Both the position numbers and the translations under genes were made by a program. Positions 1-12,820 of a DNA stretch of 64,000 nucleotides are shown in pieces (the stretch's first letter is position 1; every line of letters begins with the position of its first letter). This DNA is from Cololabis saira (Eukaryota; Chordata; Actinopteri; Beloniformes; Belonidae), in the NCBI RefSeq assembly GCF_033807715.1, contig NC_084601.1:19486129-19550128 (forward strand), written 5' to 3'. The notes beneath the pieces were generated by a model. It did no database searches, was not told the DNA's origin, and worked only from the letters and a program-made list of their open reading frames with translations.

Positions 1-606
1 TGTCCCTTTTTGTAATGAGAAAAAAGCATAAAAAAGGCTTTCATGAATAAACTGAATAAAACAATTGCTACCAGCACATAATACAGTACATTTGTAATTG
101 CTAAAGTATGCTAAAATAGAAGGCACGGAGTGATACTTAATGAAGGGGCAGTTAGCGAGTCATAAGAGCCAGCCTTGGGGCAAAACCGTCTAATCTTTCC
201 AAAGAGCCGGACGTCCATTACTAGAAAGTCTCATATACTGATGTTGTGGTTGGAAAAGAGCAGGAGGGAGGGGAACGGGGATACATTCATCTCTGATTAT
301 ATATATATATAAACTTTATTACAGGCTCAAATGTCCCACAGGGTATAAAGACAACAACATAAACTACATCAAATAAAAAAACATGTATAAAAGGTAAGAG
401 AAAAAGACAAAAAAAAAAAAAACAAAGAAACACAGTGATTGTTATGCCCTGAGGCAATTAAAGTCAATCTTTCCACAATTCCTTCCAAATAAAGTGTACA
501 TCATTCATATAGGTCTGTTCTATACTTTTAATGTCACATACATTTTTTTTAATTTAATTTAGAACAAGCCAGATACACCACTGCTGCTTAGGCTACTGCC
601 CCTGCA
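1..606. other. AT-rich intergenic sequence, no gene seen
   Basis: There is a short (AT)n at 297-311 and an A-rich run near 410-422. No open frame with recognisable similarity and no clear element ends were found. Confidence 0.5.
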
Positions 607-758
607 ATGGATGGATGGATGGATGGATGGATGGATGGATGGATGGATGGATGGATGGATGGATGGATGGATGGATGGATGGATGGATGGATGGATGGAT
701 GGATGGATGGATGGATGGATGGATGGATGGATGGATGGATGGATGGATGGATGGATGG
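607..758 (+). repeat. (ATGG)38 microsatellite
   Basis: The ATGG unit repeats without interruption for 152 bp. The same unit forms the 3' tail of the SINE at 1953-2326, so this array may have grown from such a tail. The open frame across it is an artefact of the repeat. Confidence 0.97.
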
Positions 759-1680
<922 letters not shown>

Positions 1681-1952
1681 AAATGGATCCCCAGTGCATG
1701 GTACAGAGACAGTGCAGCACGTAAAGGAGAAATTAAGTTTGGATACCTCAAAAGATCAATACTCACATTTTTCAGACACAATCAACAGCCATGGGTTTTT
1801 CTGAAATGTTACCAAGGATTTTTATAAAAACAAATAATCAATGCCCACAAAGCAGGAAGCCTTGCAACAAAAGAAAAGAGACTTCAAGTTTCTTTTGTAG
1901 CTGTAAATGTGACATTTGTGAGGGAGAATAAAAGAAAGACATCCTTGAGGCC

Positions 1953-2326
1953 GAGGCAGCACGGGGGCTTAGTGGTTAGCACTGTTGCTTCACAGCAAGA
2001 AGGTTCCCGGTTTGACTCCCTGGCCCGGCGGGAGTCCTTCTGTGTGGAGTTTGCATGTTCTGCATGTTGCATTTTGCATGTTGCATGTCAGGTACTCCGG
2101 CTTCCTCCCACAGTCCAAAAACATGCGTAGTAGGTTAATTGATGATTCTAAATTACCCGTGAGTGTGCATGTGCCTGGTTGTTTGTCTCTATATGTGGCT
2201 CTGCGATAGACTGGTGACCTGTCCAGGGTGAACCCTTGCCTCTCGCCTGTAATTACATGGGATAGGCTCCAGTAGACTCCTGTGACCCTGGAAAGGATAA
2301 AGCTCATATAGAAAATGGATGGATGG
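1953..2326 (+). mobile_element. tRNA-derived SINE with ATGG tail
   Basis: The head carries an A-box-like stretch (TTAGTGGTTAGCACTG) and a B-box-like stretch (GGTTCCCGGTTTGACTCCC), as in polymerase III SINEs. The body has the cytosine-rich text typical of a very common teleost SINE, and the 3' end is (GGAT)n. A 12-bp target-site duplication, ATCCTTGAGGCC, flanks it at 1941-1952 and 2327-2338, which marks insertion by target-primed reverse transcription. Related copies lie at 12217-12820. Confidence 0.85.
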
Positions 2327-2338
2327 ATCCTTGAGGCC

Positions 2339-5300
2339 TGCTTAAAGGACTAGGAGAGCTTTTCAAGTTGTCTTGCTTGAGAAATGAACATCATCACAAG
2401 TCAAACACGTTGGGGAAAGGACTCATGAAAGATCATGTTAAAATTGTACTTTTTGTTTACACTCTGCAAAACTATGCTTGGAGAATGAAGACTAAAGAAA
2501 TATCGGAAAAGAACAATCCCCAACTATTAAGCACAGAGGGGGCTTTACCAGGATTTGCAGAAAGTGGCCCAGAGAGACGATTCTATTAAATAAAAGTCCT
2601 CAAAAACAACACACGCTGTATGTGAACAAGCTAAAAATGCTGCTCTAAAACTGTCCTCATCATCCACACATTCTCCTGACCAAAACTCCATTCAAAATAA
2701 ATAAATAAAAATAAAACTGGGAGTGGAAATAAAAAATTCAAGCGAGTAACATATGTATTGCGCAGCAACTGAGACCTCAACGTGTCACACATTGCAGGTT
2801 CACTCCTTTGCCATATATCAGCACAACATGTTTTCCTGTCATTGAGGAGGACACTGTGTTCCCTTCACTGTTTTCATTGGCTGGAAACCAGGGTTTCTGA
2901 AGCCATCATGAAGCGATAAGCCAATCAGGGTGGCCAGGCAAACCTCGGGGTTATCATCACTGCTGTTTACTTAACCCTGTTCACCACACATACTGAGCAC
3001 TCGCGGGTGTGTCCATATGCTTTGTACGCTGCAGCGTGTCATTGTTATTACATGCAACGATCACGGGAGAATAGGTGCTGTGGGATCCCTCAACCTTTAA
3101 ATCACTCACTCAAGGGAACATGCCAGCACATACACACACACACACACACATATAGCGTGTCTTTCTGTTGCTTGAGCTTCCTCTCCTCCCGCCCTTTTTG
3201 TTTTCAGATTCTGGACAGATGTGTCAGGGTTTGGGGGCGAGCCAGTTCCACAGATATTAGAAGTTCAGACACGGACCTGCAGAACAGACTCTGTTGTCCA
3301 TGCACATCAGCACAGACACACATACCTCCTTTCTTCCGATCCCCCTCTTCCTGTTGGAGTTTGTTCCTGCTGTTCTGAGAAAAATAAAGCGAAGGCTTTT
3401 AAAAGGGAATGTCCCAGAAGTCAGCAAACTTTCGTGCCGGCAGGTTTCGGCACGGTCGACCGGTACGCACAGTCCTCCATCTTACAGCAGGCTCTCCAGG
3501 TTTGCCCCCGCTTGACCTTTGCTTGCCACCTTAAAAGGAATAGTCCTGCTGGGCCCAGGCAGAGAAATTAATCTGGACTTCGCTGAAAGTACTTCTTCTC
3601 CTTCATCTAAATTTTAAAGGTGAAGTTGCATTAATTCGCAAAGTAACTTTGACATGAGTGATGTTGTTTACTATTTCAATGGAGACACCCTACAATAGCT
3701 GGGGGACATTTTCATGCTGGCTTGACTTGTGCACAAGATGATGCAATTTTACATGGAGACACCTCCATGTACACTTCTATCAATAAAACACACTTCCCTT
3801 GTAGTGCTGAAGCTTGCAGAGACACCATACGCCTCTTATTATAAAGGCATTACATGAGGGAAGACATGCACACTTATTATGGGATAATGAAGGCCGGTTT
3901 GCAGACCAAAAATAACCTAGAACCACTTTAAACTGAATTAAAGAGATAATCATGTCTGATCTAAACTGGCCATTGTTGATTAATTGGCTCCAAAAGCTCT
4001 TGGCTTCTTGTTCTTATGAGTTTTCGTAGCTGACTCAAGTACGCTGCACTCACCCTTGCTCAGTTTAAAACGTTAACCTCTACAAATGACTGTTTTCATC
4101 GGGATGTCAGAGATTTGTTTAGTTTCTTTCCTATTTCTCAGCGCATTGCCAATTTCATTTGTTTTTCTTTGCAACGTTTAATGGACACTGAGCTCAGCCT
4201 TGACCTAAACAAATGTGGTTTAGATTCTGCGAGTGTTGCTATAAATATCCAGTCAGTCCTTTGGCAGCAGATAGCTGACACTTAAAGAGGGAGGCAAAGC
4301 ATGATGGGAGGGAACTGCTTGCCTCCTTGCCTGCCATGGTGCATGTGGGGGGGGACTGAAATCTCTGCATAACCTAAGAAAACTTTCTCTTAATCTGTTT
4401 CACAGTCAGTAGCCTAATATACCAGGAATTTGCAATTACACAGCAGCGTTTCCAGCGGTATGGCGGGTCAGGCCAGATTTAGAGTTGATTGGCACTGGCT
4501 TTAGTGTAGTTTCTTTAAACGTATGGCTCTGTAGAGGGCGCATAATGCGTTAAGACAACTGGACTGTCTTAGTTAAACCATCAAAGAGTTGATTTGTATC
4601 CATTAGTCACATTTTATTTTTGGCAGTCATGGATGTATCAGTGTAAGCCAGAGAGAAGTTCACTGTCTAAGAATGTGAGTGCTTAATTACAAACGGAAAG
4701 ACTGATCTTTATTAATATCTTCTTGTTTATTATCCCCTAAATCTCATTTATACTCCTCCTCACAGAGGGTTTGTTGTTATATTTATCTTTTACTTGGCAA
4801 GACTGATACTTCATGCCAGCCACACTCTCAGGATTCATTTGTTCTGCACATTATGAAAATCTCTGGTGGTGGGACAGACTCAGTTTCTGAGGTGCAATGC
4901 AAACATTCCAAGTGCTTTAGCCAAAGCAAAATTAAATTCCTCAAATGATTATTGCTCAAGCTCTTTTTTTTGTTCTTCTTCTTCTGCTATGCTCGCAAGT
5001 GAAAAGACTTGGAGATGTCAGAAAAACATTCCTCTATCATGCAATCTCTATTAAAGGGGGAGTTGTGTTCCCTGCGTTCTCAGTACTCTATTCCTGTAGC
5101 TTTCAGAGTCTCAGCCAGATGCAAGGGTGGCGTCTCACCATACGGCGATCCAACCCAAACATCTGCCTGGCAACGGCCGAGGCCTTCTCACTGAGACAAA
5201 ACACAGGCCTGCTCTATGCGATACCATTACAAATGATTTCTCTGTTTGGTGGGGAATAATTGCTGCATGCTGCACAGATTGATGGAGGGTTGGAAATAAA

Positions 5301-6119
5301 GTTGGTCGGACTGGACGTTTTAACTCACCCAGCTAATCTAGCCATAACCCATTCCTCAATCAAACCACCGTTTGACTTAATACAGTGTGTCTTAAAGCAT
5401 AAGTGTTGCTTCTGTGGCCTTAACCTCAAATCGACTGGCCAGAAATGGTGAAGTCATGTGATTATAACAGCACATTCATTAACTTTAGCGTTCAATATTC
5501 TAACCGAGGCCTGTAGAGTCTGAGATGAACATTCAGGTTTTCTGTGCAACTTTCCTGAGCATTGCACAGTGTGACCTCAAGATGAACTGCCAGGGACATC
5601 CATGCTGGGAAGATTCACAGCTGTCTTGAAGATTTTATGTTTGTGGATAATTTTTCACTTTGAAGATGTTTAATAATCTGGTACTGTTTGGAAACAGCTT
5701 TGTAATCCTTCTAATATTGTCAACAACGAGATAATTGATGATGTCTTTCATCTTTGGCACTGAATGTCCCAGAACACCAAAAGGACAAAGCATCTACTGA
5801 TAGAAGTCACACTTGCGGAAAGTCAGTTAATTAAGTGCATTTGATTTGGCTGTGCCTGACACTTATTTTATTTCCTACTGAAATGCTGCTAAGAACTTAG
5901 AATTAAGTGTTTTACTCACCTCTAATTTTGTAAATTAAACAAAGGCACAGAGTAATATGTCATGTGTACTTCATATGAACTGTTTACCTCAGTTTAATAC
6001 TTGCTAAGGTGAGGTTAATTTTTGAAATATGTCTTGACAAATAAAACCTTAAAAAATAGAAATAACAAAAAATAAAAGATAGTGCTTTAGTTTCAGAGAC
6101 ATCTGATAAGGACCTCTGA
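2339..6119. other. intergenic sequence, no gene seen
   Basis: A (CA)n run lies at 3131-3150 and an A-rich stretch at 2695-2735. Open frames up to about 120 codons (for example 3007-3378) lack recognisable motifs. No element ends were recognised. Confidence 0.45.
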
Positions 6120-6124
6120 TTGGA

Positions 6125-6380
6125 GCCCTGAGTGCTCAAAATACTGCCTTCCCTTTCCACATCTTTTCTACTTCCTCTTTCAAACCCCTACTTTCCATCT
6201 TCCTGTTTCTTTTTCTTGATGTTGCGGTCGTTTGAGATTGATGCATATATCAATGATGCTTTCTTCTGTGGTTTGACAACCAGTTTATCATTCAGGGATT
6301 TGAAATTCCACAGGATCTTTGCTCTTTCACTCTCGACCACTCTAAGGGTGGTAGAAATAAAGCCTCCACAGCTCACAAAG
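6125..6380 (-). mobile_element. fragment of an R4/Rex6-type LINE ORF, C-terminal end
   Basis: On the minus strand a frame reads KILWNF, then DKLVV, then a decayed ASISNDRNIKKK. This matches the order of a C-terminal block (LWDFQ, DK, IPNDSNIRKK) that I know from non-LTR retrotransposons with a restriction-like endonuclease. The same block is seen at 51603-53290. Stops and a missing segment show it is dead. Confidence 0.5.
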
Positions 6381-6389
6381 GGCCCGTTC

Positions 6390-7635
6390 TTGTGATACTA
6401 TGATCAGTGCAGAAGATGTGTGACCTATAGAGATGTGGATATGACATCAATATCCACTGATTATATTCACACGCGGCAGCAAACTGTTCCAGTGTTATCT
6501 GAGGATCACAGTTCAATGGAGCCAAAAAGACTACATGATCTTGAAGTCACCACAACAGACCCCTTCCACCCCTTGGCTGCGCTGAGAAATTCTGTCCATA
6601 AAAATTACGAAAAGAACTGTAGACAAAGGGCAACACTGCCAGAGTCTCACTCTCATCTGAAGTGATTTATGACCAGCAATGTGGACTAAACGCTCCCTCC
6701 GTTTGAGTAGGGATTGAATGGGCTGTAGTGATGGACCCAATACTCCATTCTCGTGGAGCATCCCCCCTCCACGTTACATGGCCCTCTGTGTTTTCTCCAA
6801 ATTCTCCAAAACACATGTGGACTAGCTTGGCCAAAGCCCTTTGCCCCCAGCAGGATCCTAGTGAGGGTAAAGCGCTGGTCCAGTGTTCCACCGCCAAGAC
6901 AGAGCATGCATTGTTCCTTCTGAATCCGAGGTTCAGCCATTGACTAGACACTCTTCTCCGGCACCCCTGCATGGATCCTGCCTGTGAGGACGAGGAGTTC
7001 CACTGGAGCACACTTCTTCCCAGAAATGGGGAACCACCATCATCGTCCGTCAGTCCAGCGGCACTTCCACCAGTGTCCACACAATGTTGCAGAAGCATGT
7101 CGTCCCAAACAGCCCTGCAAGATCCAGAGCCTTGAAGGACTCAGAGCGGACTTCCTTCACCACCAGAGCCCTGCCACCTCTGAGCCTTATGACTACAATG
7201 ACGACCTCAGCCCCTCTAATAGGCAAGCCCATCCTAAAATGTCCGGACTCAGCTTCCTTTGTGGAAAAAATACTGGTGGGGTTAAGAAGATCCTTGAAAT
7301 GTTCCTTTCACCACAATATCCTCAGTTGAGGTCAGCGGTACCCAGCCCCCTCGAAATGCTCTGTATATAAGTTGCCTGAATCTTCATGGAGCTGATTGAA
7401 AGTTATTTCCTTTAGCCTCACAGGACTCCTCCTATACCCATGTTTTTGCCTGCAGATATCTGGTTTCACCGTTACATATCCACAGCCTCCAGAGTCCTAT
7501 GGACTTATCAGCTCGTCAGCTTTCCTCACCCGGGGGGGTGGGGGTTTACGGATAGTCAACACGGCAACAGCTCCCAACAGCCACCTCGACAAAGGAGTTA
7601 TGGATATGGCTCCTCTGGACTCATGGAGTTGTAGG
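6390..7635 (-). mobile_element. degenerate LINE reverse-transcriptase fragment
   Basis: Minus-strand frames around 6531-6761 and 6667-7098 give pieces of a fish LINE reverse transcriptase: a GTLDQ block, a VHMCF...FGE block where active copies have VDLEKAFD, and CPLSTVLFVIFMDRISQRSQG. The pieces fall in different frames, so the copy is frameshifted and inactive. Sequence up to about 7635 still resembles the ORF upstream of the RT. A second, more decayed copy of the same family lies at 20110-20760, and the two align segment by segment by eye. The clade (I/Nimb or jockey group) is uncertain. Confidence 0.65.
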
Positions 7636-7852
7636 TGGGAGAGGTTGTCTAGTGGCTACAGTGGTGGACATGGGCCTGAAGGACCCAGGTTCAAGCCCCA
7701 GAATTGCAACTAAGATGAACCACCTTGGGCCCTTGAGCAAGCCCTTAACCCCAATGTCTCCCCGGGCAAAAATGGTGAGTTTATTCTCTCAGATGTAAGT
7801 TGCTTTGGATAAAAGCGTCTGCTAAATGACAGTAGTAGTAGTACTAGTAGTA
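7636..7852 (+). mobile_element. tRNA-derived SINE, second family
   Basis: The head has a polymerase III-like A box (CTAGTGGCTACAG) and B box (GGTTCAAGCCC). The 3' part reads TTGCTTTGGATAAAAGCGTC and TGCTAAATGA, a well-known ending of fish SINEs and their partner LINEs, followed by (TAG)n to 7852. No clean target-site duplication was seen. Confidence 0.7.
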
Positions 7853-8544
7853 GGTTTTTCTCACAGGTTCTTCTGCCAGACTTTCACGCAAATCCCCCAC
7901 TATATGTTTCTGTAACACCTGTAACACTCCTATATGGTTTTAAATTTGCTTGTAAAAGTAAAATCTAAAAAGTCTGTATTGAGATGCGTGTGTAAGTGTG
8001 ACTTTAACTACTCGATGGCAATGGGATACCAGGAACCCAGAGTGAAAAGAATGTTCTGTTATTAGTGTGAAAGCTCCTCTTATGTGGATTAATCAACTGC
8101 TTTCACTTTGATCTCCAGATTCAGCGTAAGTGAGTTTGGAGGGCAGAGGGGGGCAGAGGGGGCAGGCCCACATTTCAGACACACAGACACACAAAAAACA
8201 TATGTAGAACAATGTCTTTCATGAGTCACATAATCTAGGCTTTTCAAGGCAATTAAACATGTACAACTTGTACTTGTACGGGTGCGTGTGTGTGTGTGCG
8301 CGCATATAGTTGAAGGCTTATCGGCACCACTGGGAACCAAAATCTGTAAAACCCAACACAGTGTTCCAAGCTCTTAATACGATTTAAGTTTGTAATGTAG
8401 ATGCCTGATTACATCCCAAGTGCCAGAAAAAAGAAAAAAAAATTGTGACTAATTTAGATTTCATAACAATAGAGGTGTTGGGGATTAATGAGGCGTGAAA
8501 TTATAGCAAACAACCAGCCTTACTTGAGAAGGGATAGCAAAGAC

Positions 8545-9818
8545 CAGGGGCCTCATCTATAAAGCTTGCTTGCGCAGAAAAAGCGCCTGAAAGTTGCGGA
8601 AGCCACCTTCTACGCAAATCCTCGGATCTAAAAAGAAAAAACTAACCGAAAAATCTGCTTATCTTTACGGCAACCCGGACCCTCCCGTAAGAATTTACTT
8701 AAGACACGGGGAACTGGCGACGCAGGGATTGAGGTGGTGAAATGAAGCCAGATTCATGTCATACTCTTAATAATGTCATCACACATCACAACATAGCCTA
8801 TATCAGACTTAAAATAATAAAATAATAAAATAAAATAAAATAGCGCTGATCGTGTTCCTCTGTGTGAAGCTCAGTCAGTCAGGACTCTGGTGCTGCTGGA
8901 GCTGCAGCCTCGTCTTCATCCACCGCTTTAGGACAGAACAAATGAGGGGCTGCGTTTAGGGAGCCCCACGGAGCCCCTAAAGGGACTCAGATTTTTTTTC
9001 ATATGAGTTTTACGCGAGCGTGAAACCTTTACGTGCAGGTGTATGGTGCCTAAATTAGGGTCCCGCGTTAAAACGACGCAGAGCCTACGGCGTAAGGTAC
9101 GCGGCGACGCGCACCTACGCCGTAGGCTCTGCGTTGGTGTAACGCAGAACCATAAACCCGCCCTGAGCAGCTCTGAGGGGAGACGGGAGGGGAGGAGGGG
9201 GAGCGGGGGGTGAAGCAGGGCTGCGGGGCCGTTTTCGTATCGCTTTCATACAGTGTCTTGATAATTTGCAATTTAAGGCTGAGCCTACCTTTAGTTTTTA
9301 AACTGTAAAAAGTAAGGGGGGAAAAAACATGATTTTGAAAAGACGGAGGGACGTGTGTCCCCCTGTTGCGCCGGGAAACTCACGGCGTTTAGCGCAGCAA
9401 CGGCGTGCTGCCACTTACTCGCTTTATTTTATTGTATACTGTTTATATACTTATTCTAACTTTTTCTGTGACCACCAAATAATGTGGTTTTCCTGTCCTC
9501 CACATCATCTACAACATCTATGTCTCCGTGAAAGTCAGTGTCACGGTGGCTGCTACTTCTCATCTCATTCAGGCTGCAGAAAGCCACTGCGCATGCTCAG
9601 TAGGCTCATCCATATGCATTTATGGGCGTGTAGAGGGCGGGATTAGAGGCGGAGTCAGCTGCGCAGGTCTGTGATTCATAAAGGAACGTTGCGTGCAAAT
9701 CTGCGTGCACATGGTTTTATTGATCCGGATTTTTTTTTGCGCCCGGCATTTTCGGCTTTTGAGCGTACGTGCACTTTTAGTATGACTCCTACGCAGTCCA
9801 TTTTAAATGAAGCCCCAG
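8545..9818. mobile_element. non-autonomous DNA transposon with CAGGGGCCTCAT ends
   Basis: The left end CAGGGGCCTCATCTATAAA faces an inverted right end that reads CTGGGGCTTCATTTAAAA on the other strand. The interior carries the CGCA/TGCG-rich text often seen next to such ends in fish. The ends are imperfect and no target-site duplication is clear, so this is an old copy. A palindromic element at 9051-9155 sits inside it. Confidence 0.6.
9051..9155. mobile_element. near-palindromic MITE
   Basis: The left half (GCGTTAAAACGACGCAGAGC, then CTACGGCG) is the inverted complement of the right half with few mismatches, around a GC-rich centre at about 9100-9110. It lies inside the larger element at 8545-9818. 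The same arm sequence occurs at 28642-28685. Confidence 0.65.
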
Positions 9819-9904
9819 ATGTTTTGTAAATTAATGAACTACAAAATAATTTTTGGCTCATTAAGGACAAATGATGGGAATCCTAATCCATAGGTGTTAC
9901 TGAT

Positions 9905-12160
9905 ATTTAGTTTAGTTTAGTTTATTTAAGGATCCCCATTAGAAGCACACAAATGTGCCTCTAGTATTCCTGGGGTCCTGAACATAAAAATACAGTACAG
10001 TGCAGTCATACAATAAAAAAAACGACAACAAAAACATTAAAAAAAAAACAATTAAGCAGGCTGGACCTAAAATGATAAAAACATAAATTTAAGAGTAATA
10101 CTGATAAACAGTAAAGTAAATAGAACCAAATTAAAAATAATCAAGAGAGAACAAAGACAATCAGACAGGCTGATTGTATAACAGACTATACAGACACAGA
10201 ACATGCTCAACGGACGAACAGTATAATCCACAGAGTACCAACAAATAAACCAACATAAACAGACAGGCATAGCCACATGTGAGGACATACTTCTCTTATT
10301 TGGTGAGATATTTCTTGGTAAGTTTTTTGAAAGTGATTTTGTTATTTACAGTTTGTTTGATATGTTTAGGCAGAGAATTCCAGAGAGCTATTGATCTGTA
10401 TATGACAGTAAGCTTGCGAGAATTTGTTTTTGGAGCTGGGAGCGATATATTACCAGAGGCAGCGCCTCTAGTGCTGTAACCGTGCTCTGATGTCATTTGT
10501 AACCGACGAGCCAAGCTCAATGGAAATTTGGTGCTAATAATGCATCGCAATAATGTTAGAAGATGTAATGATATTTTCTGCTCAACAGTCAGCCACATCA
10601 ACTGTGCATACATGTAGTTTATGTTGGTTCTAAATGAGCTACCAAAAGCAAGCCGAGCCGCCTTATTCTGAGCAACCTGTAACTTCTTCAGATCATATTT
10701 TGAAGCTGAAGACCAAATTACAGGACAGTATTCCAGATGAGACAGAACTAGAGAATGCAGAACTGATTTCATTATTGAAGGAGTGATGAAGGTAGCACAC
10801 TTTTTCTAGTCATGCCAATTCCTTTTCCCATTTTAGTGACAATGTTATTTATATGATTTCACCATGATAGTGAGCTATCAATGGTAACACCCATCAGTTT
10901 TAATGTGTTGACTTGCTCAATATTTATGGTGTTTATATCCAATTTTAATTGAGGGTTTTTTGCCAACATATGTCGAGTTCCAAACACAATGGACTTTGTC
11001 TTGGAGGTATTTAAAACTAGCTTATTGCATTCAACCCACTCATTCACCTGTTTTAGTGCATTATTTAGGGAACAAGTTACTGCTTGCTCAGACAAAGCAG
11101 CGTAATACAGGGTAGTGTCATCTGCGTACATAACTGTGTTGACATTTTGTATATACAAAGGCAAGTCATTGGTGAAAATTGAGTATAACAAAGGCCCAAG
11201 GCAGCTTCCTTGTGGGACCCCACAGTCCATTGCTTTCCAGTTCGAGTAGCTGCCATTAAGGAAAACACTCTGTTTCCTCCCTGAAAGATAATGCCTAAAC
11301 CATGAGGTTGCAGTGGGAGAGAGGCCATAACATTGTAGCTTGCCAATTAGTAAGCTATGATCGATTACATCAAAGGCCGCAATGAAGTCCAACATTACTG
11401 CTCCCACTAATTTCTTATCATCCATGCCTGTTAGCCAGTCATCAGTCATATGTGCAAGTGCAGTGCAAGTTGAATGGTTTTTCCTGTATGCGTGTTGGCA
11501 GCTAGAAAGTAGATTATTTTCAGAAAAGTAGTCCATCAGTTGCTCAAATACAATTTTTTCAATAACTTTACTTAGTAATGGTAGTATACTACCATTAGGA
11601 CTGTTAGGACCGCTAAACATTTTGTTTTTATCTTTTGGAAGAGGAATGATTTTGGCTTTTTTCCACATGGTTGGATGAATCCCATGGCCTAGGCATTGAT
11701 TAACAATGTGACATATTGGAGTGGTAACAGAGCTGACTACAAGTTTGAGCAATTTACTTTCTAAGTTATCAGGGCCAGGAGAAATGGAGTCAGGCTGTGA
11801 CATAAGTAGTTCGGCAACAGTTTTCCTATCAATCTGACTGAATTTGAAAAGGCAGTTTTTGTCTTTCATAATACTATTCTGTATCAACGTGTATGATAGT
11901 GACCCATCACTGCATTGCTTATTCGCTCTTAACTTTTCAACTTTACTTTTAAAGAAGTCATTAAAATGATTTGCAATGTCCTGAGGCTTAGTTATAGATT
12001 GCTCCATCTTCAGATTGTATGAACGAGATATGTGTGTTGGTTTTCCTGCCAATATTGGTTTTATAATGGTTACCGGTAGGTTTAGTCTTACTCTCTAATT
12101 GAATCTCTTTTAATGTTGTTATTGTCTTTCTTTATGTATTGCTAATTAGGGAAGATGCCC
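9905..12160 (-). mobile_element. Rex1/CR1-type LINE, 5'-truncated and frameshifted
   Basis: Minus-strand frames at 10859-12052 (397 codons) and 10296-10772 (158 codons) form one broken reverse-transcriptase ORF. The first shows AAFDVIDH (RT motif A), GVPQGSCLGPLL (motif B) and MYADDTTLY (motif C, around 11118-11140), so the catalytic aspartates remain. The second continues with the typical C-terminal AQNKAARLAF and ALWNSLPKHIK blocks. A frameshift lies between 10859 and 10772. The 3' end is a TAAAC-type tail (as TTTAG repeats at 9905-9925 on the + strand). The endonuclease part is missing. Placement in Rex1/CR1 is by motif and tail only. Confidence 0.85.
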
Positions 12161-12216
12161 CATGTAGACATAGAGTTGATCAATCATATTAAATTGTCAA
12201 CTATGGAGTTCTTACA

Positions 12217-12820
12217 GGGCAGCATGGTGACTTGAGGGTTGGCACTGTTCCCTAACTGGAAGAAGCTTTCCTGTACCCTGGTTTTTGTGTGCTGTGGATT
12301 TTGGGGATACACTTTTCCAGGTTGTGCCCCTGCCTTATGCCCATGGAAAGCTGGGATAAGCTCCAACAGACCCCTGGGACCCCAAATAGCAATGGGCATC
12401 CATCCATCCATCCATTTTCTATACTCTCTTTATCCTTTGCAGGGTCACGGGGGTCTGCTGGAGCCTATTCCAGCTCATTACAGGCAAGAGGCAGGGGTTA
12501 CACCCTGGACAGGTCGCCAGTCCATCGCAGGGCCACATATACAGACAGACAACCAGGCACTCTCACAATCACACCTACGGGCAATTCTTAGTCATCAATT
12601 AACCTAGTAGTATGCATGTTTTTAGACTGTGGGAGGAAGCCGGAGTGCCCGGAGGGAACCCACGCAAGCATGCAACATGCAGAACATGCAAACTCCACAC
12701 AGAAAGACTCCCGCCGGACCAGGTTGAACTGGGTATCTTCTTGCTGTGAGGCAACAGTGCTAACCACCAAGCCACTGTGCTGCCCTAGCAATAAGCAGCT
12801 AAAGATAATGGACAGATGGA
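12217..12820 (+). mobile_element. older SINE copy, split by a second SINE
   Basis: The + strand text at 12217-12397 follows the same SINE as 1953-2326 in decayed form, up to the GGGATAAGCTCCA block. Its tail resumes after the inserted copy at 12786-12820 (AATAAGCAG, then ATGGACAGATGG). Confidence 0.6.
12398..12785 (-). mobile_element. tRNA-derived SINE inserted into an older SINE
   Basis: It starts with (ATCC)n, the complement of the ATGG tail, and ends with GTGCTGCCC, the complement of the SINE head. The flanks TAGCAATGGGC (12387-12397) and TAGCAATAAGC (12786-12796) are a target-site duplication with two mismatches. Same family as 1953-2326, opposite orientation to its host copy. Confidence 0.8.

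Noticed and set aside
607..758. CRISPR-like array
   Set aside because: The repeats are a 4-bp microsatellite without spacers, in a vertebrate genome.
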